Below, in pieces: positions 25,351-36,800 of a stretch of DNA of 64,000 bases. Where the stretch lies: assembly GCA_950295325.1 (NCBI GenBank), contig OX485805.1:498501-562500 (forward strand), given 5' to 3'. The position numbers and the translations under genes are program-made. The notes beneath the pieces are model-generated. The model searched no databases. It was not told where the DNA came from and saw only the letters and a list, made by a program, of their open reading frames with translations. Every line of letters starts with the position of its first letter. Within the stretch, counting starts at the first letter, position 1. This DNA is from Polytrichum commune. Lineage: Eukaryota > Streptophyta > Polytrichopsida > Polytrichales > Polytrichaceae.

Positions 25351-25810
25351 GATTGTGAATTATATAATTATAAATATAAGCAATTGTGAATAGTCCTTGT
25401 GAGAGAATACCATTCATAAAATTGTACACCCAATCAAAACTTTATTCAATATCAAGTTTATAAATCACGAGTGAATATGAATCAATGTAACTGGATGTGT
25501 AGTTTTTATCATCCATATTATGGTTGAATTTCATCCGTTAACGTTTATAGAGTCAGATTTACAAAGAAAGGAGTACCATTTTGTTGACAGTTAACACGTG
25601 GCCTCACGAGAGGCGAGACCTTGGTTAGCCTCCCATAGACTTCTTCTCGATTATGAAGCAAAAGCTTCACGGAGTACAAACATTGCACTAAGATCCATAA
25701 ACCTCATATAATATACAAGTTTTGTATACAAAATTGATGGCTTTATTTACATCTCCAACGGTTACAAAATTGGTATGATTCAAAATTGATGCAAAAAAAA
25801 CAAAAAAAAT

Positions 25811-27770
25811 CTATTTTGCAATGTCTCGGAAGCACATTGTCGGGTTAACCATGTTGTATGGAGGCGACTTCAAAATGTTCATTTCGTGTGTAACGGTTGA
25901 CCTTTCCGCTGGATTGGTCTTCGTTAATGCATCCAATGCTACCTCAAACCGCATCTTCAAGCCATTTGGATCACGATTTAGCTTAAACAAGGGGGAAGTC
26001 GAATCCTTGTGATAAATCTTCTTTGCCAAAGCACCCATTGAGAAGGACTCCGAGAGAAATGTATGCCTATGTTTCCGAGCCATCCTCATTGGAGAGGTCG
26101 ATGTTCCACGCTGCCCTCGTACATGGAATAATTCAGGACCAGGACAATTGTATTGTACTTTGTGCTTGTTCATGTCATCCACTGAATCTTTTCCATAGTT
26201 AGAGGGGGCGTCCTCAGCTCCCCATGATGCCATGCCCCAATCACACACACCAATGAAAACCGTGTTTTCACGGTCTTGTGGAAAATGCAACATGACATTG
26301 TTGGGATTAAGGTCATTGTGCAACACGTCATGCTTGTGCACTACATTGACAATGCACATTAGAGCCCATGCCAAATAAGCTCGATGCTTTCGATATACAA
26401 CTAAGCGTTTTCGTGAATCAAAGTCTAGCCGTGGCGCTTCAAGGATTCTGCTCTCGTGGACATCCGGAACTTGGTAGTCATAGACCCTCATGTGCTTCAA
26501 AGAGCCTCCATTCCACTACAATGAATAGGATTCATATGTTTTTATATGAATGTACTGTATCTTGATTACCCCATGATGATCTAAAGGACATGCCAATGCT
26601 TCAAGTGAACGCTCCTTTCGATTCTCCAAACTATTCGTGGCTTTCATGGTCTTCCCAGGCCACTCTATCCAGCTAGGGATGAATGATGCTCCATGAATTG
26701 TGACCCTCCGCACCACTCCGTAGGACCCTTGGAAGATTTCCTTATCCAAGGCTTTGATCTCCACATCTCTAGGCAACCATATGACACCATGTCGGCCCTG
26801 AGTGGCAATGTTGTCTGCCATTTGTCTGTCAATGAAAACGGGAAGGGTGCGGGCGGATGTTCCTTTTGCGCTTATTACGCCTCTTCTCCAATTCTCTAGC
26901 TTCTCGTACAGCTCAGACTTCCTACCACCACTACTTCCCTCACCGGGATGCATAGCATCATATGTCATTGTTGGATTGTAGATTGCTTCCCTGGCTTGAG
27001 ATTCAATCCATGTGTCCCAATCGCTCATGCCCCTAGCTTCTTCAAACTCAGCTCCAGCCATGCCTTCCGTGAGAAGAAGAATCAACTCGTTCTTCATCAA
27101 CTCTAAACCCTTTGTACCATCATTGAGGTATTTTTTTTTCCAAAAAAACCATGCTGTGCTTTCTAAACCATTCCAACACCAATATCCTACAATGGTTTCG
27201 AGCCTCATCGATATGTTTATCGCGTTTGCCTCTATGTCTCATTTTCTTTGATTGAGAACCTGATGTCGTGGACCCCTCCTCCATCCCTCCCGAATCTGCT
27301 GCGCATTTCAATCCCCGTCTTTCATCATGCTCCGAACCCTGATGTACATCTTGAGCAGGGCTATGCGGTCTTGATGTCCGCGGTGTCAGAGATTATGGTG
27401 GCACGTTCTCCGAACGAGTGGGTGCATTTATACCTGTGGAACTGCCTGAGGTTGGTCCCCTTCCTGTTCTCCCTCTATGTCCATTATTTCCCCGACTCCC
27501 ATGTGTTCCACGGCTTCCCCGTGTTTGGTTGCCTCCTGAATGACCAACAGCAAAGAACTCCTCATCAAACTGAAAAGGATCTGGACGTGGATTACGTGCT
27601 GCAGTACTTCCACTTCCGGGATCACTTCCTGTACCCTCGCCAGTATTCGCGGATGCCTTGCTTTGGAGCCAATCACGGTGCAGCCTTGAATCCTCGTCTG
27701 GTAAGGAGCAATGGCCTCCCCCTCCATCAAGAAAAAAATCACGTGAATGAGTGAGTGAGTGTAAAAACGA
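25811..27770 (-). pseudogene. Protein-kinase-like gene, hAT cargo, broken
   Basis: Minus strand. A Gly/Ser/Arg-rich N-terminal region (about 27750-27320) leads into a kinase fold. The fold has a Gly-rich loop (FQGSYGVVRR, about 26710), a candidate Lys (GKTMKA, about 26650), a catalytic loop HNDLNPNNVML (about 26310), DWG in place of DFG (about 26235) and a CPGPELF P+1 region (about 26130). The catalytic Asp, Asn and metal-binding Asp are all present. Breaks: TAA at 27393-27395, a one-base shift at an A/T homopolymer near 27130, and TAG at 26516-26518 between the N-lobe and hinge, all otherwise in continuous frame to 25811. The likely start is unclear because the open frame upstream of 27740 lacks an ATG. 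Family within the kinases is not assignable. It once looked catalytically competent; this copy cannot make a full protein without readthrough. Confidence 0.78.
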
Positions 27771-27935
27771 GTGCGTGAATATGGAAAAAAAATTGCGAGG
27801 GTTACCCCACAATTTGCCCTAACCTCCCAAAACCACTAAGACCCGCGCTGTGCCGCTGTCCCTTGGGACGCAACAAGGTCTCGGGTCCCTAAGTGGTGGG
27901 AAGAGAGGAAAGTGATTATAAGTAAAGCCCCCCGG

Positions 27936-27944
27936 CTTTATATA
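27936..27944 (-). promoter_or_regulatory. TATA box, kinase cargo gene
   Basis: TATATAAAG on the minus strand, about 170 bp before the kinase frame and about 30 bp from the G-rich tract at 27973. Confidence 0.6.
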
Positions 27945-27972
27945 GGGAGAGGGGAGCCCAATCATGAGGTAC

Positions 27973-28230
27973 GGACGGGGGGAAGGAAGGACGGGAGGGT
28001 CGGACGGGGGGGGGGGGGGACGGGGAGGGAGGGTCGGGTAGGGTGGTCGGAAGGGGGGTAGGGTCGGGTGGGGGGGTCGGGTGTGAGGGAGGGTCGGGTG
28101 GGGGGGTCAGACGGGAAAAGGGAGGACGGGAAAAGGTCGGACGGGGGGGTCGGACGGGAGGGAACGTAGGGAACATGTTAGGGAACATGTTAATGGGCTA
28201 AGGGAGCGGGGTTAGGGTACGGGGAACGGG
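27973..28230 (+). promoter_or_regulatory. G-rich tract upstream of the kinase gene
   Basis: Repeats of GGGTCGGACGGG, GGGTCGGGTGGGGGG and GGAAGGACGGGAGG. On the minus strand it reads as a proline-rich ORF (28188-27916), which is a composition artefact. It lies immediately upstream of the kinase TATA box. Confidence 0.7.
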
Positions 28231-28446
28231 GGCGGACGGGCGCTAGTAATTTTATTCCCCACTTTACCTCTACTTTGCTGACATGTCATCACACGTGGAC
28301 ATCGTAACTCCTACGTGTCCGCAATGGGGTAATGTAAATACACAAAAAATTCGGTAAAATTCAAGTCCGGCAGGATAAAGACATCATCCGGCATAATGTC
28401 GTGATGGATACGTGTCGTGACGGCACGACATTATGTCGGGATTACC

Positions 28447-28474
28447 CTCCGTCACGACACAATAGACAACCCTG
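28447..28474 (-). repeat. hAT right terminal inverted repeat
   Basis: Ends with the exact complement of the left 13-bp repeat and carries the 19-mer that also occurs at 14751-14769 in the same orientation. ATGGGAAT follows at 28475-28482. Confidence 0.93.
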
Positions 28475-29225
28475 ATGGGAATTTATTTTTGGTTGATTCA
28501 ACTTCTCGGTTTTCATGATCTTTTGTTATGTATGTGCAAAGGTTGTGGATGGTTCCGTCATGTGTGGTTGTTGGGCAACTTGCTAGCCAATAGGGGGTAA
28601 GGTGAGCTATGTGTATGTGGGGTGTAGCAGTTGGTTTTTCTTCAAGTGTCCCCTTGTTGGCTAGTGTCTCAGCTATTTCATTTTCAATGATGCTTGAGTG
28701 TGCTCACACATTGTGTATGTGGATTTTGTGTGGGGTCCAGTAAATCTGGTGTACAATGGCTGCTATGAGTACTTTATTCGGGTGGTGGTGTTGTGATGTT
28801 GAGTAATGTATGTGATTGTTGATTAAGAGTATGCTATTAAGGCTATTTGTGAATATGTGTGTGTCCGGTTAGGTGGTTTGTATGGGTTTGATAGTGATGA
28901 GTATTGCGTTCAACTCTGCTCTTAAAATATTTTGATATCATGGTAGTCATTTTGATATTTAGGTGTTGTTGTTAGGGCTATATATTCATGATCTTGTGGT
29001 ATTGCCCTCTATTTGACCTTCTAGATTTTCAGTGGGTGGGATAGGCTTTAGGGTGTAAGGTTCATGGTTTAATGTTTTGCACTTATCATTCATTATCATA
29101 TGTTGATGTGTGTTATTTAAGTTATTGATTGGTTCTTTGGGCATGCATGCAACCTTTGGCTCACTAATAAAAATGTACAACCCGTTCAGCTCAACATGGG
29201 CAGGTGTTGGGGGGAACACCTCCAT
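28475..29225 (-). mobile_element. LINE retrotransposon remnant, 5' half (RNase H domain)
   Basis: The minus strand encodes, with a few stops, an RNase H-like region: AELNAIL at about 28930, HIFTNSLNSI at about 28860 and AHSSIIENEIAETLANKGT at about 28700. These correspond to the conserved E, D and H/D blocks of LINE RNase H domains. The frame then reads up to the hAT insertion and resumes at 14683. Upstream, 29225-28986 is an open 79-codon piece of the same strand. The hydrophilic linker and reverse transcriptase are missing, so this LINE is truncated or further rearranged at its 5' side. Confidence 0.7.
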
Positions 29226-30033
29226 GTTGCCATCACCAAACTTTTGAGTTGCCTACGCTCACGCATGTTCTCCAAACTCGTTGTGAGTGAGATAGCCTAT
29301 AGGACGGGGCTTAACCGCCCTCTTAGCCACTAGCCACTTGGGTGTGTCTCACAACACAAGAATTAATATCCTATGACTGCAAACAAAAAAGGTTATTATT
29401 GACACAAGAACAAAAACCTAAATCAATAGTAAGTATACAATATACATGAACAACAAGAGAAAACAAGTGGTGACATAATTGCACGGAATGAGGATACAAT
29501 TGATGAAGATATTGGGAAGATTGGTAATGAATGTGGATAACAACCCATACATCACACTAAGCAAGTGCAAATGCAACGTTCTACTAGTTGAAAATGAAAG
29601 AAACAACATATGCAAAAACGAAATGACTGAAGACACCCAAACCCTAGGACACTATTCCACCAAGCAGTGCTTTGCAAAGAACTAGGATCTTTCCCAATGT
29701 ATGGGAGATAGTGTATGAGAATCATGCGTACGTGTCGTTGCATTGTGAACTTTTGTTTATTCTTACAGTGAATTTGGCTGATATGCAAATTGGATGCGTC
29801 TTAACTTATATAAAGTACTTTGCTTATCGATTGTTCTTGGAATCTGTGGTACAAACAAGTGTTTTTCCAGGAAGGAGAATTATCCTTGCAAATTGTAATG
29901 GACACTTAGGTTGTGACAAAACAAATCGATTGAAATACTTTTGACACGATGAAATTGATATACGTGCAGATGTATATCATGGCCTTCACGGCCTGGATGT
30001 TGATTTGAATCTTCACAATGTTGGAAGGCTACA

Positions 30034-30170
30034 CTAAATATTGTATTTAGTGCCACTTACTATTTGGACTTACACAATGTTATATTTTTTCACTATTCAT
30101 GTGATTTTTAACTAAGTAAAAGTTGTCAGCGTTCTATAATGTCCAAACACCCAATTTGTAGTTAATTTCA
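30034..30170. mobile_element. MITE copy, related to 47931-48140
   Basis: Starts CTAAATATTGTATTTAGTG, then CACTTACTATTTGGA and ACACAATG. The same terminal sequence occurs at both ends of the element in the ferroportin intron, and the internal TTCTRTAATGTCCAAA is also shared. The right arm is lost or diverged. Confidence 0.6.
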
Positions 30171-30198
30171 TGTCTTACCATATTGGAGTGCTCATAAT

Positions 30199-30352
30199 GT
30201 GTTTGGATTGTTTCAAGATTTGATGGCTATCAATAGATTATGTCAACATCATAATATTTATGGTACAATGATTGCTGATCTAGATAAATGTGGAATCCAA
30301 GAGGTCTTTCTCCTTGGAAAAACAACAACTCTTCGATTTGATATTGTTGCTC
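30199..30352 (+). other. Exon-like open frame, unidentified
   Basis: The frame reads protein-like (LFQDLMAINRLCQHHNIYG, then DLDKCGIQEVFLLG) and ends at CTCAG followed by GTAATA, which could be a splice donor. I cannot name the protein or find partner exons nearby, so it may be a captured or retro-inserted gene fragment. Confidence 0.25.
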
Positions 30353-30994
30353 AGGTAATAATTAGGCAATTTAATAAGTGACATTGTTTAATGTTTGTGC
30401 TTTATGTGGTGCACATATACGTGGAAGAGTACTAGAAAGTGCAATTTCCTCACACACATTTCTTCATATTTCATGAGCACACAAATAAATAAAAGATATG
30501 TGGAATGTATAGTGTTTGTGGATAAGAATGAAAATCCTTGATTTTATGACATAAATATATATATATATATATAGTGTTGCACTTACACCCTTTACACTTA
30601 ATAATGTGGACAAAAGTTATTGTGGACAGAAGATGGCATGCCACAATTTATATTATGTGTGGGTTGAAGATTAGGGTGGCTTATAAATATTCAATATTGA
30701 TTCTATGTTTTTAGTTCAACATATGATATTGTGAGTCCAAAAATGACGTGCAAAAAGAAAAATTACATTGATCATGATTATCATGATATGAAAAAATTGT
30801 AGTGGGCCGCCAATAATAGGTATAAAAGGGGCGTACACATGAATGCCAAGTGGTTAAGTACATATTGGGGGAAAATGTTCAAATCCATAAAATGAAAGTG
30901 GAAATTTGACTTGGGATCCTAGATTGTTTTACATTTTTGTGGGTTTGGGACAAAGTAAGTGCAAAAACACCTACTAAATTAAAGGGTTTACAAC

Positions 30995-31188
30995 AATGAT
31001 CGGGGAGATTTTTGGGCATAATTGGTTTACATGTTGACATCCTCCGGTTTTCCTTTATTAATTTGGGGAATATTCTATAAATTCCTCTAATTTGATCAGT
31101 AATTTTCCTGCAGTCTTGAACTTCAACCAGTTATTTCTCAAACTCAGCCGGTTCATCTGTAACTAGCTGTCAGTTCTCCCCGATCATA
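30995..31188. mobile_element. 194-bp MITE with 10-bp target duplication
   Basis: Termini ATGATCGGGGAGA (left) and TCTCCCCGATCAT (right) are reverse complements. GGTTTACAAC flanks both sides (30985-30994 and 31189-31198). A 10-bp duplication points to the Mutator-like superfamily. No coding capacity. Confidence 0.82.
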
Positions 31189-33836
31189 GGTTTACAACAT
31201 GTATGCAACATTTCATAAACAATCTTCCATAGAATAAATTTGGGATAAACAAGATTTTTTAGACAATGTCATTTGAGTGGAACATCACTTGGAGGCTGGA
31301 GCTTTCTTTTCTGTAAAATTGAATTTGGAATCAGATTTCTAAGGCCCAAATTAGTGTAAGAATATGTATCCTCTGTACATACGAAGTTGCTTTGTTATTT
31401 GTTTTCCCATGTCATCCGTCATTTGAAATTCAATTTGTCCCCCATTTTCAACCAGATATCACAAAGCCAAGGAGGTGCATCCCTCCAACATCTGTCCTTG
31501 CCCAAGGCTTTCAGCCACCAACTTACCACAAATTCCTCTATAGGATCCCTGATCTATCAATCTGAATGGGACAAAACAATACAAACTACCACACCTAGTA
31601 TGTTGACTAGTTTGCAATGTGTCATTGAGAACATCGTGGATGTCCCCCCTCTTCCCTTCTTAATGCTCTCTACAACAAAGAAAATCATTTGCAAAATAGT
31701 TTGTCATCTAGGTGGGTTTTCCTCCCTCTCTTAGTTCTGGTAGTTGGTCTATATAAGTCCCCCAAGTCTTGTTTTGAAGCCTTCAACAATCGCCCTATAT
31801 TCAAGGAAATTTTCATGTCAATTTCAATGATTGTGCATGACATCCAACCACACTTACCCAAAGGCTTAGTAGTGAGGAACCTTTCAAAGAAAATGAATAA
31901 CTGAACCATTCAGTTCAATCAGATTCTAGTTAGAATCTTCCAAGCAAAATAAGTTTTCTAACCAAAACAGTTGACAAATTATTTAATAAATTGATGGTGT
32001 CAACAATGAATTTGAAAGGCACATAAAGAAACCCTGTCCGGAATGAATTACTCAAATCCTTGTAAGTGCACTTTGAGGTGATTTCATGTAAACTTGGCTG
32101 CCATTTATGCCATAATTAACCCCTTGCCAATGAACCCTTTGGGAAACTTAACCTTGATTCATAGTCCTACACCCTAAATTACCACTCATTGTAAATGAAC
32201 ACTTCTTGTATTTAACATGATTTTTCCATGCCATGAATAACTCAAAAGTCAATTTAAACACAACCACGTTTTTTAAGGCTTTCACAGGGTTACACTGATT
32301 GATAATGACTTCAATGATCAACTCAGCTACAAACATGCCATGTGCTATATATAAAAATCACTCAGACCTCAGGATTATGGACCAAACAAACCTTTAACTG
32401 GTTAACATACCATATTGTCATGGAAACCTAGACACCATCATATCTTGTCTAATAATAAATCAACATCATTCTGATTTAGTCACAATGCACATACTTAGTA
32501 CCAAGAAATCCACTGAACCCATCCACATTTCAACTGAATGTTTCTCAACCATCAAACTTTCAATCTTAGGCATCCAACTGTCACTCTTAGCCATTGAAGT
32601 CTGAGAAACACACAAGGTTTTGGTAACCCAGATAGTCGAGGGGTTCTCACAAAAAACTGTATTCTTTATCAATCTATACTTTTAGTATAATTGATATTCA
32701 AAAACACCCGTTTCTCAAGGGTATCATTTCACAAGAATTAGAAAATTACCACCAGGACAGAGGCCACGACTCTGGCTTGAACATAACAAGTGATAATCAA
32801 ACCAAGCAATTGGGCTTCAATGTGCTACAGGCCTTGTTTGCTTCCCATATAATCTTCAAAGTAGATTTCTTGGACCCTCTCCTTACCCAGCTTAAGGAGA
32901 TCAGAAAATTTCTAAAAACCTTGCATATCCTTCTTTGGTAGATATAGAGATTTACATTCTAATTATTCTGTTGACATACTTCATAAAGCAGAAAAATGAA
33001 TTGCCCTAAAAGACAGATAACAACAAAACAACTGGAAGGCCTTTGCAAGATTATAACGGAGAATGTATTTCATCTGGCAGTGGATATGCTCGATGTATGC
33101 AGCCCCTCTGACTTCAGTAATTTTCCCTCAAATACACCGCTGAAAGTCTTCATCAAGGAACACAGAACCCCTCCAGTCCAGACAAAGTCCTCTCTAGTGA
33201 CAGGTTGAAAAATTGGCACTAGTAGCCATGCATAACCCACAAACAAGGATTGAAGAAAACAAAGCTGTACCTGCTCAGCAAGACACCCAGGCTCACAGCA
33301 CTCAAGAGAGCTACCAGGAACATGTGGTGGCAGCATCCTGGTGAAGAGAAGAACCGACCAAGAAGATGGATTTTAAAATGAAAGATGCAACAAAGAGTAG
33401 AGGGTAAGAATCAAAGTTAATCAATGAATGCCCAGAGAAGTGAGTTTCGAAGGTACATGTTTACAGGAGCAACTTGAACTACCTGAACTAGAGTAATTGA
33501 GGCAGACAAGCAGCACTATTTCCTCACCAGCTTCATCAACTCCCAACAGGAGTGCAAGATTTGACAGTATAAAAAAATTCTATGAATATTTGGGGTTTAT
33601 CGCATGTATCCTAGTCACTTTAGGAATACTGGGAAAACCCAAGACCTTGACAAAACAAGTTCATTCAGAGGAGGAAGCATCCAACAAACAGTTTGGATGC
33701 TTCAATGGATCTCAAATGACAGTAAGATAAGATACACCTGAGAATGAACTTGTGAGCCTGGTAGAAATTGATTATGATGATTGTGAGTGAAGCCAATGTC
33801 TTTTGAGATGTGTGGGTAAGACTCAAGCAACTTGCC

Positions 33837-36800
33837 TTAGTTTCTTACATCGTCACCAAAGAGTTCTAGGATCATCCCATTTGTGGAAAGAAGCCTATCC
33901 TTCTCCGGCTTTGGAGCCATCTCCATATGTTGGCTCCATAATTCCAGATGAGTTGAGTGTCGTGTCTCCTCCCTTCCAGTGGGTGGCGATGATTGCCTGC
34001 TTGAGACTGTATGGCTTAACACGTTGCTCACTTGCGGATCCCTCACATCCCATTGAGATTCCGGCCAATGTCTTCCTTGCTGAAGTACACTAGCCTCCAA
34101 AGGTTTGTCACCCCAACCCAAAACCATGTGTGAGGAGTCAGGATCATCATGCCTTTGGAGGTTTTCAGCCTCACCTAAGCTGCCAACTGCAAGACAGCCC
34201 ACTCGGGCACTATCACCTCCTTGAAGGGCCATAACACCAGCCGAGCTATAATTATAGCCTGACAGCTGCCCCAACCTTCCCAGCCCCATATCTTCCGCAA
34301 GCTTCAAGGGGTAGGCATCATGCATGTCTTCGCTACCGACGTCATCAAGCCCCTCACTGGGATCATCCTCATCATCTTCATCATCATCCATGGACGCACA
34401 ATCACTCTCATCAGTTTCATCTGGTAGCTCCCCTTCATCATCATCACTGTCAATCTTTTGGCCGTCTAATCTGTTTTGAAGGGCTCGCCTCCGCAACACA
34501 AACACATTGAAATAGTAGCTAACCAGCTCCCTCTTTGTCCTGGAGGGAAATGCGAGAGGGAGATGATCCCAGAAGTTTTTATCTGACGAAGCTGGATGCG
34601 TTCGAGCAAGCAACCGAAATGTCATTTCGTCCTCCTTGCTCCACTGGTGGGCCACACACTCACCCATCCGGTCAAATCCCATGTCGTAGAATGCTGGCCC
34701 TAGCTCTACCTTCAGCTCCTCCCTTGCCACCTGAACATGCATCTTCACACAATCCATGGATTCTGGGTCGCTACAGTCACAAATGGGTGACCTCCCTCTG
34801 CCTATCCTACTTGGGTTGACAAGTGGACTGCTCCCAGGGAGGGGCCACACTTGAACACCTAGCCATCTCTTGTCATTGTCGTCTTCGTCATCACTGTCTA
34901 CCCCATCGTCAGTTGCATTACCGCCTATGTGCGAAGGGTTCGGTGAGACCCAAGGGAATGTCTCCGCCTGAAAATCGGGACCAATGGGGATCCTCTTTCG
35001 CGGAACTCGATCCGTATATTGATAGCGAGGGTTTCCCATCTCGCTGTAGCTAGTTGGCTGCCTTGTTGAGCGCTGTGCCCCCTGTGCCCCCGATGTGCCC
35101 CAATAAGAACCATCATTCCTATCATGGTGAGAGGATGCTCCCCTATTGCTGGGTCCTGGGAGTGGTTGAAACCCATAATAAGCCAACCGCTCCCGTGTGG
35201 CTCGCAACCTTTCCATAGCCAGAGAGTCTGGTCGAACTAACTCATCATTAACTACAGAAGGCATCTGCTTTGCCTGCAGCAAAAAGGACATTGTCTTTGG
35301 TAATTAAATGGTTTTTGACAAGTCCTGAACTGACCATCCACTGGACATGCAGCTGATGGTAGCTTCAGCCAGACGACACTTTGGCCGAAGCTTTCACTGG
35401 AGGTATGGTAGATCACCTACTTTAGAATCCCTTACCTGATTCTCCTTCTCCCCCACATGGTAATTCGATGTCTTGTAGGATGACAGAAACTGCATAGAAA
35501 CAAAAGACATGCATGATGATACACATGAAAACAGCAATCTAAAACTTGGCACACCTGCAAATATCCATCTCCCGCTCGGAGATCCTTCCACAAGACAGAT
35601 CGCACTTTAGCAGTCAACATGTGACACTGGCTGGCCCACCCCTCATCTTGGCTGGAGCCCTCTTCTCCCAGCCCTGCTGAAAGAGTCCCGGGGCTCAACG
35701 CCACTCTCTTGATCCACTCCAGCATTCCACTTAGGAGCTTGCGCTGCACTCGACAGCTTTCCTCAACTATACCCTCATGCCAATCATCACTCAACTGCTC
35801 GGATCCCTGCGCCTGCACACTGCCTTCCTCTTCCCTGCCACTAGGGCTCCGCGCCAGATGCTCCACCGATGCGTAGGTACTCACCCAGTCCTCACTCGTC
35901 AACGCTTGTCGACATTCGAGATGTTGTCTCATCCGCTGACTGTCACTAAACTCCTCGTCGGACAAACACACGCTCTCGCTCTCTTTCTGCTGCTGCTGCT
36001 GCTGCTGCACTCTGTCACTACTAAGCCCGGCAGAAGCTCCCCTGCTGCTGCTGCTGTTGTTGTTGTTCTGCATCCCCCCCTCCGCGGCCGGAGAGCAATC
36101 TCCATTGCCATGCCGCTCAGCTACCTCTGCTTCCCTATCCGAGGACCCCGTTTCGCAATCCAACCTGCCGGAATGCCTTGGAGGGTGTGAGGAGCTACTT
36201 GGATGGTTGGCATCCATTTCCGACGCACTGAGCACCCCATTCTGCGCGCTCTGCATTGCCTTGCCACTCTCCAAGGCTTTCAAATATTTCACATACACCA
36301 GCTTCAACCCTGGCCCACAATCTAACCCTAATCCTAACACATCCGCAATGGCTCCCCACAAGCCCGCCTCCGTGACCTTGCTGTAGCCCCCCATGCTGCT
36401 CACGCGCACATTCAGAGCTCCCAGATCCACATCCTTCTCCCCCAAGAGCACAGGCAATGGCCTCACCCCTTTCGGTCTGCGAGCTTCTAAAATTTTCTGC
36501 ACCATCTCCGATAACGAGCTCTCATTACTAGTATTACTACTATTACTATTATTGTTGTTGATATTATTGTTGTTATAGTTATGATGATGGTGATGATGAT
36601 GCCCCAACTCCACCACCCCACCACCACTAACACTACTGCTAACCCTCCCCACCACCACCTCCTCCTCCTCGTCATCCCCCCCACCTCTATCCTCATAGGA
36701 CATACTTACATTGAGCTTGCTCCGCTTCTCGGTGGACTGGAAGGCGGCCCCGTCCTCCCCCACCACATCCCCACCATGCTGCTCCTTCCGCTTGCTCCTC

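Larger units (their letters stand above)
14684..28474. mobile_element. 13.8-kb hAT DNA transposon with cargo genes
   Basis: The element begins CAGGGTTGTCTAT and ends with its exact reverse complement ATAGACAACCCTG. It is flanked by a perfect 8-bp duplication, ATGGGAAT. Removing the element and one duplication restores the reading frame of the interrupted LINE. Inside are a hAT transposase (minus), a coiled-coil RING pseudogene (plus), a kinase-like pseudogene (minus), an unidentified acidic ORF (plus), four G-rich tracts, an 83-bp tandem array, a 126-bp direct duplication and a nested foldback element. Subterminal copies of GTCRTGACGG and a shared 19-mer, CTCCGTCACGACACAATAG (14751-14769 and 28447-28465), mark both ends. 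Typical hAT elements are a few kb with one gene, so this one is large and cargo-bearing. Confidence 0.93.
29226..33836. other. Intergenic region with small elements; no supported gene
   Basis: The region includes a MITE copy (30034-30170), an exon-like ORF (30199-30352), a TA microsatellite (30556-30575) and a 194-bp element with 10-bp target duplication (30995-31188). The right end should hold the 3' UTR of the ARID gene. Other ORFs are short, overlap on both strands and have no recognisable motif. Confidence 0.5.

Noticed and set aside
27916-28188. Proline-rich 90-codon ORF on the minus strand
   Set aside because: It is the complement of a G-rich tract; proline codons follow from base composition.
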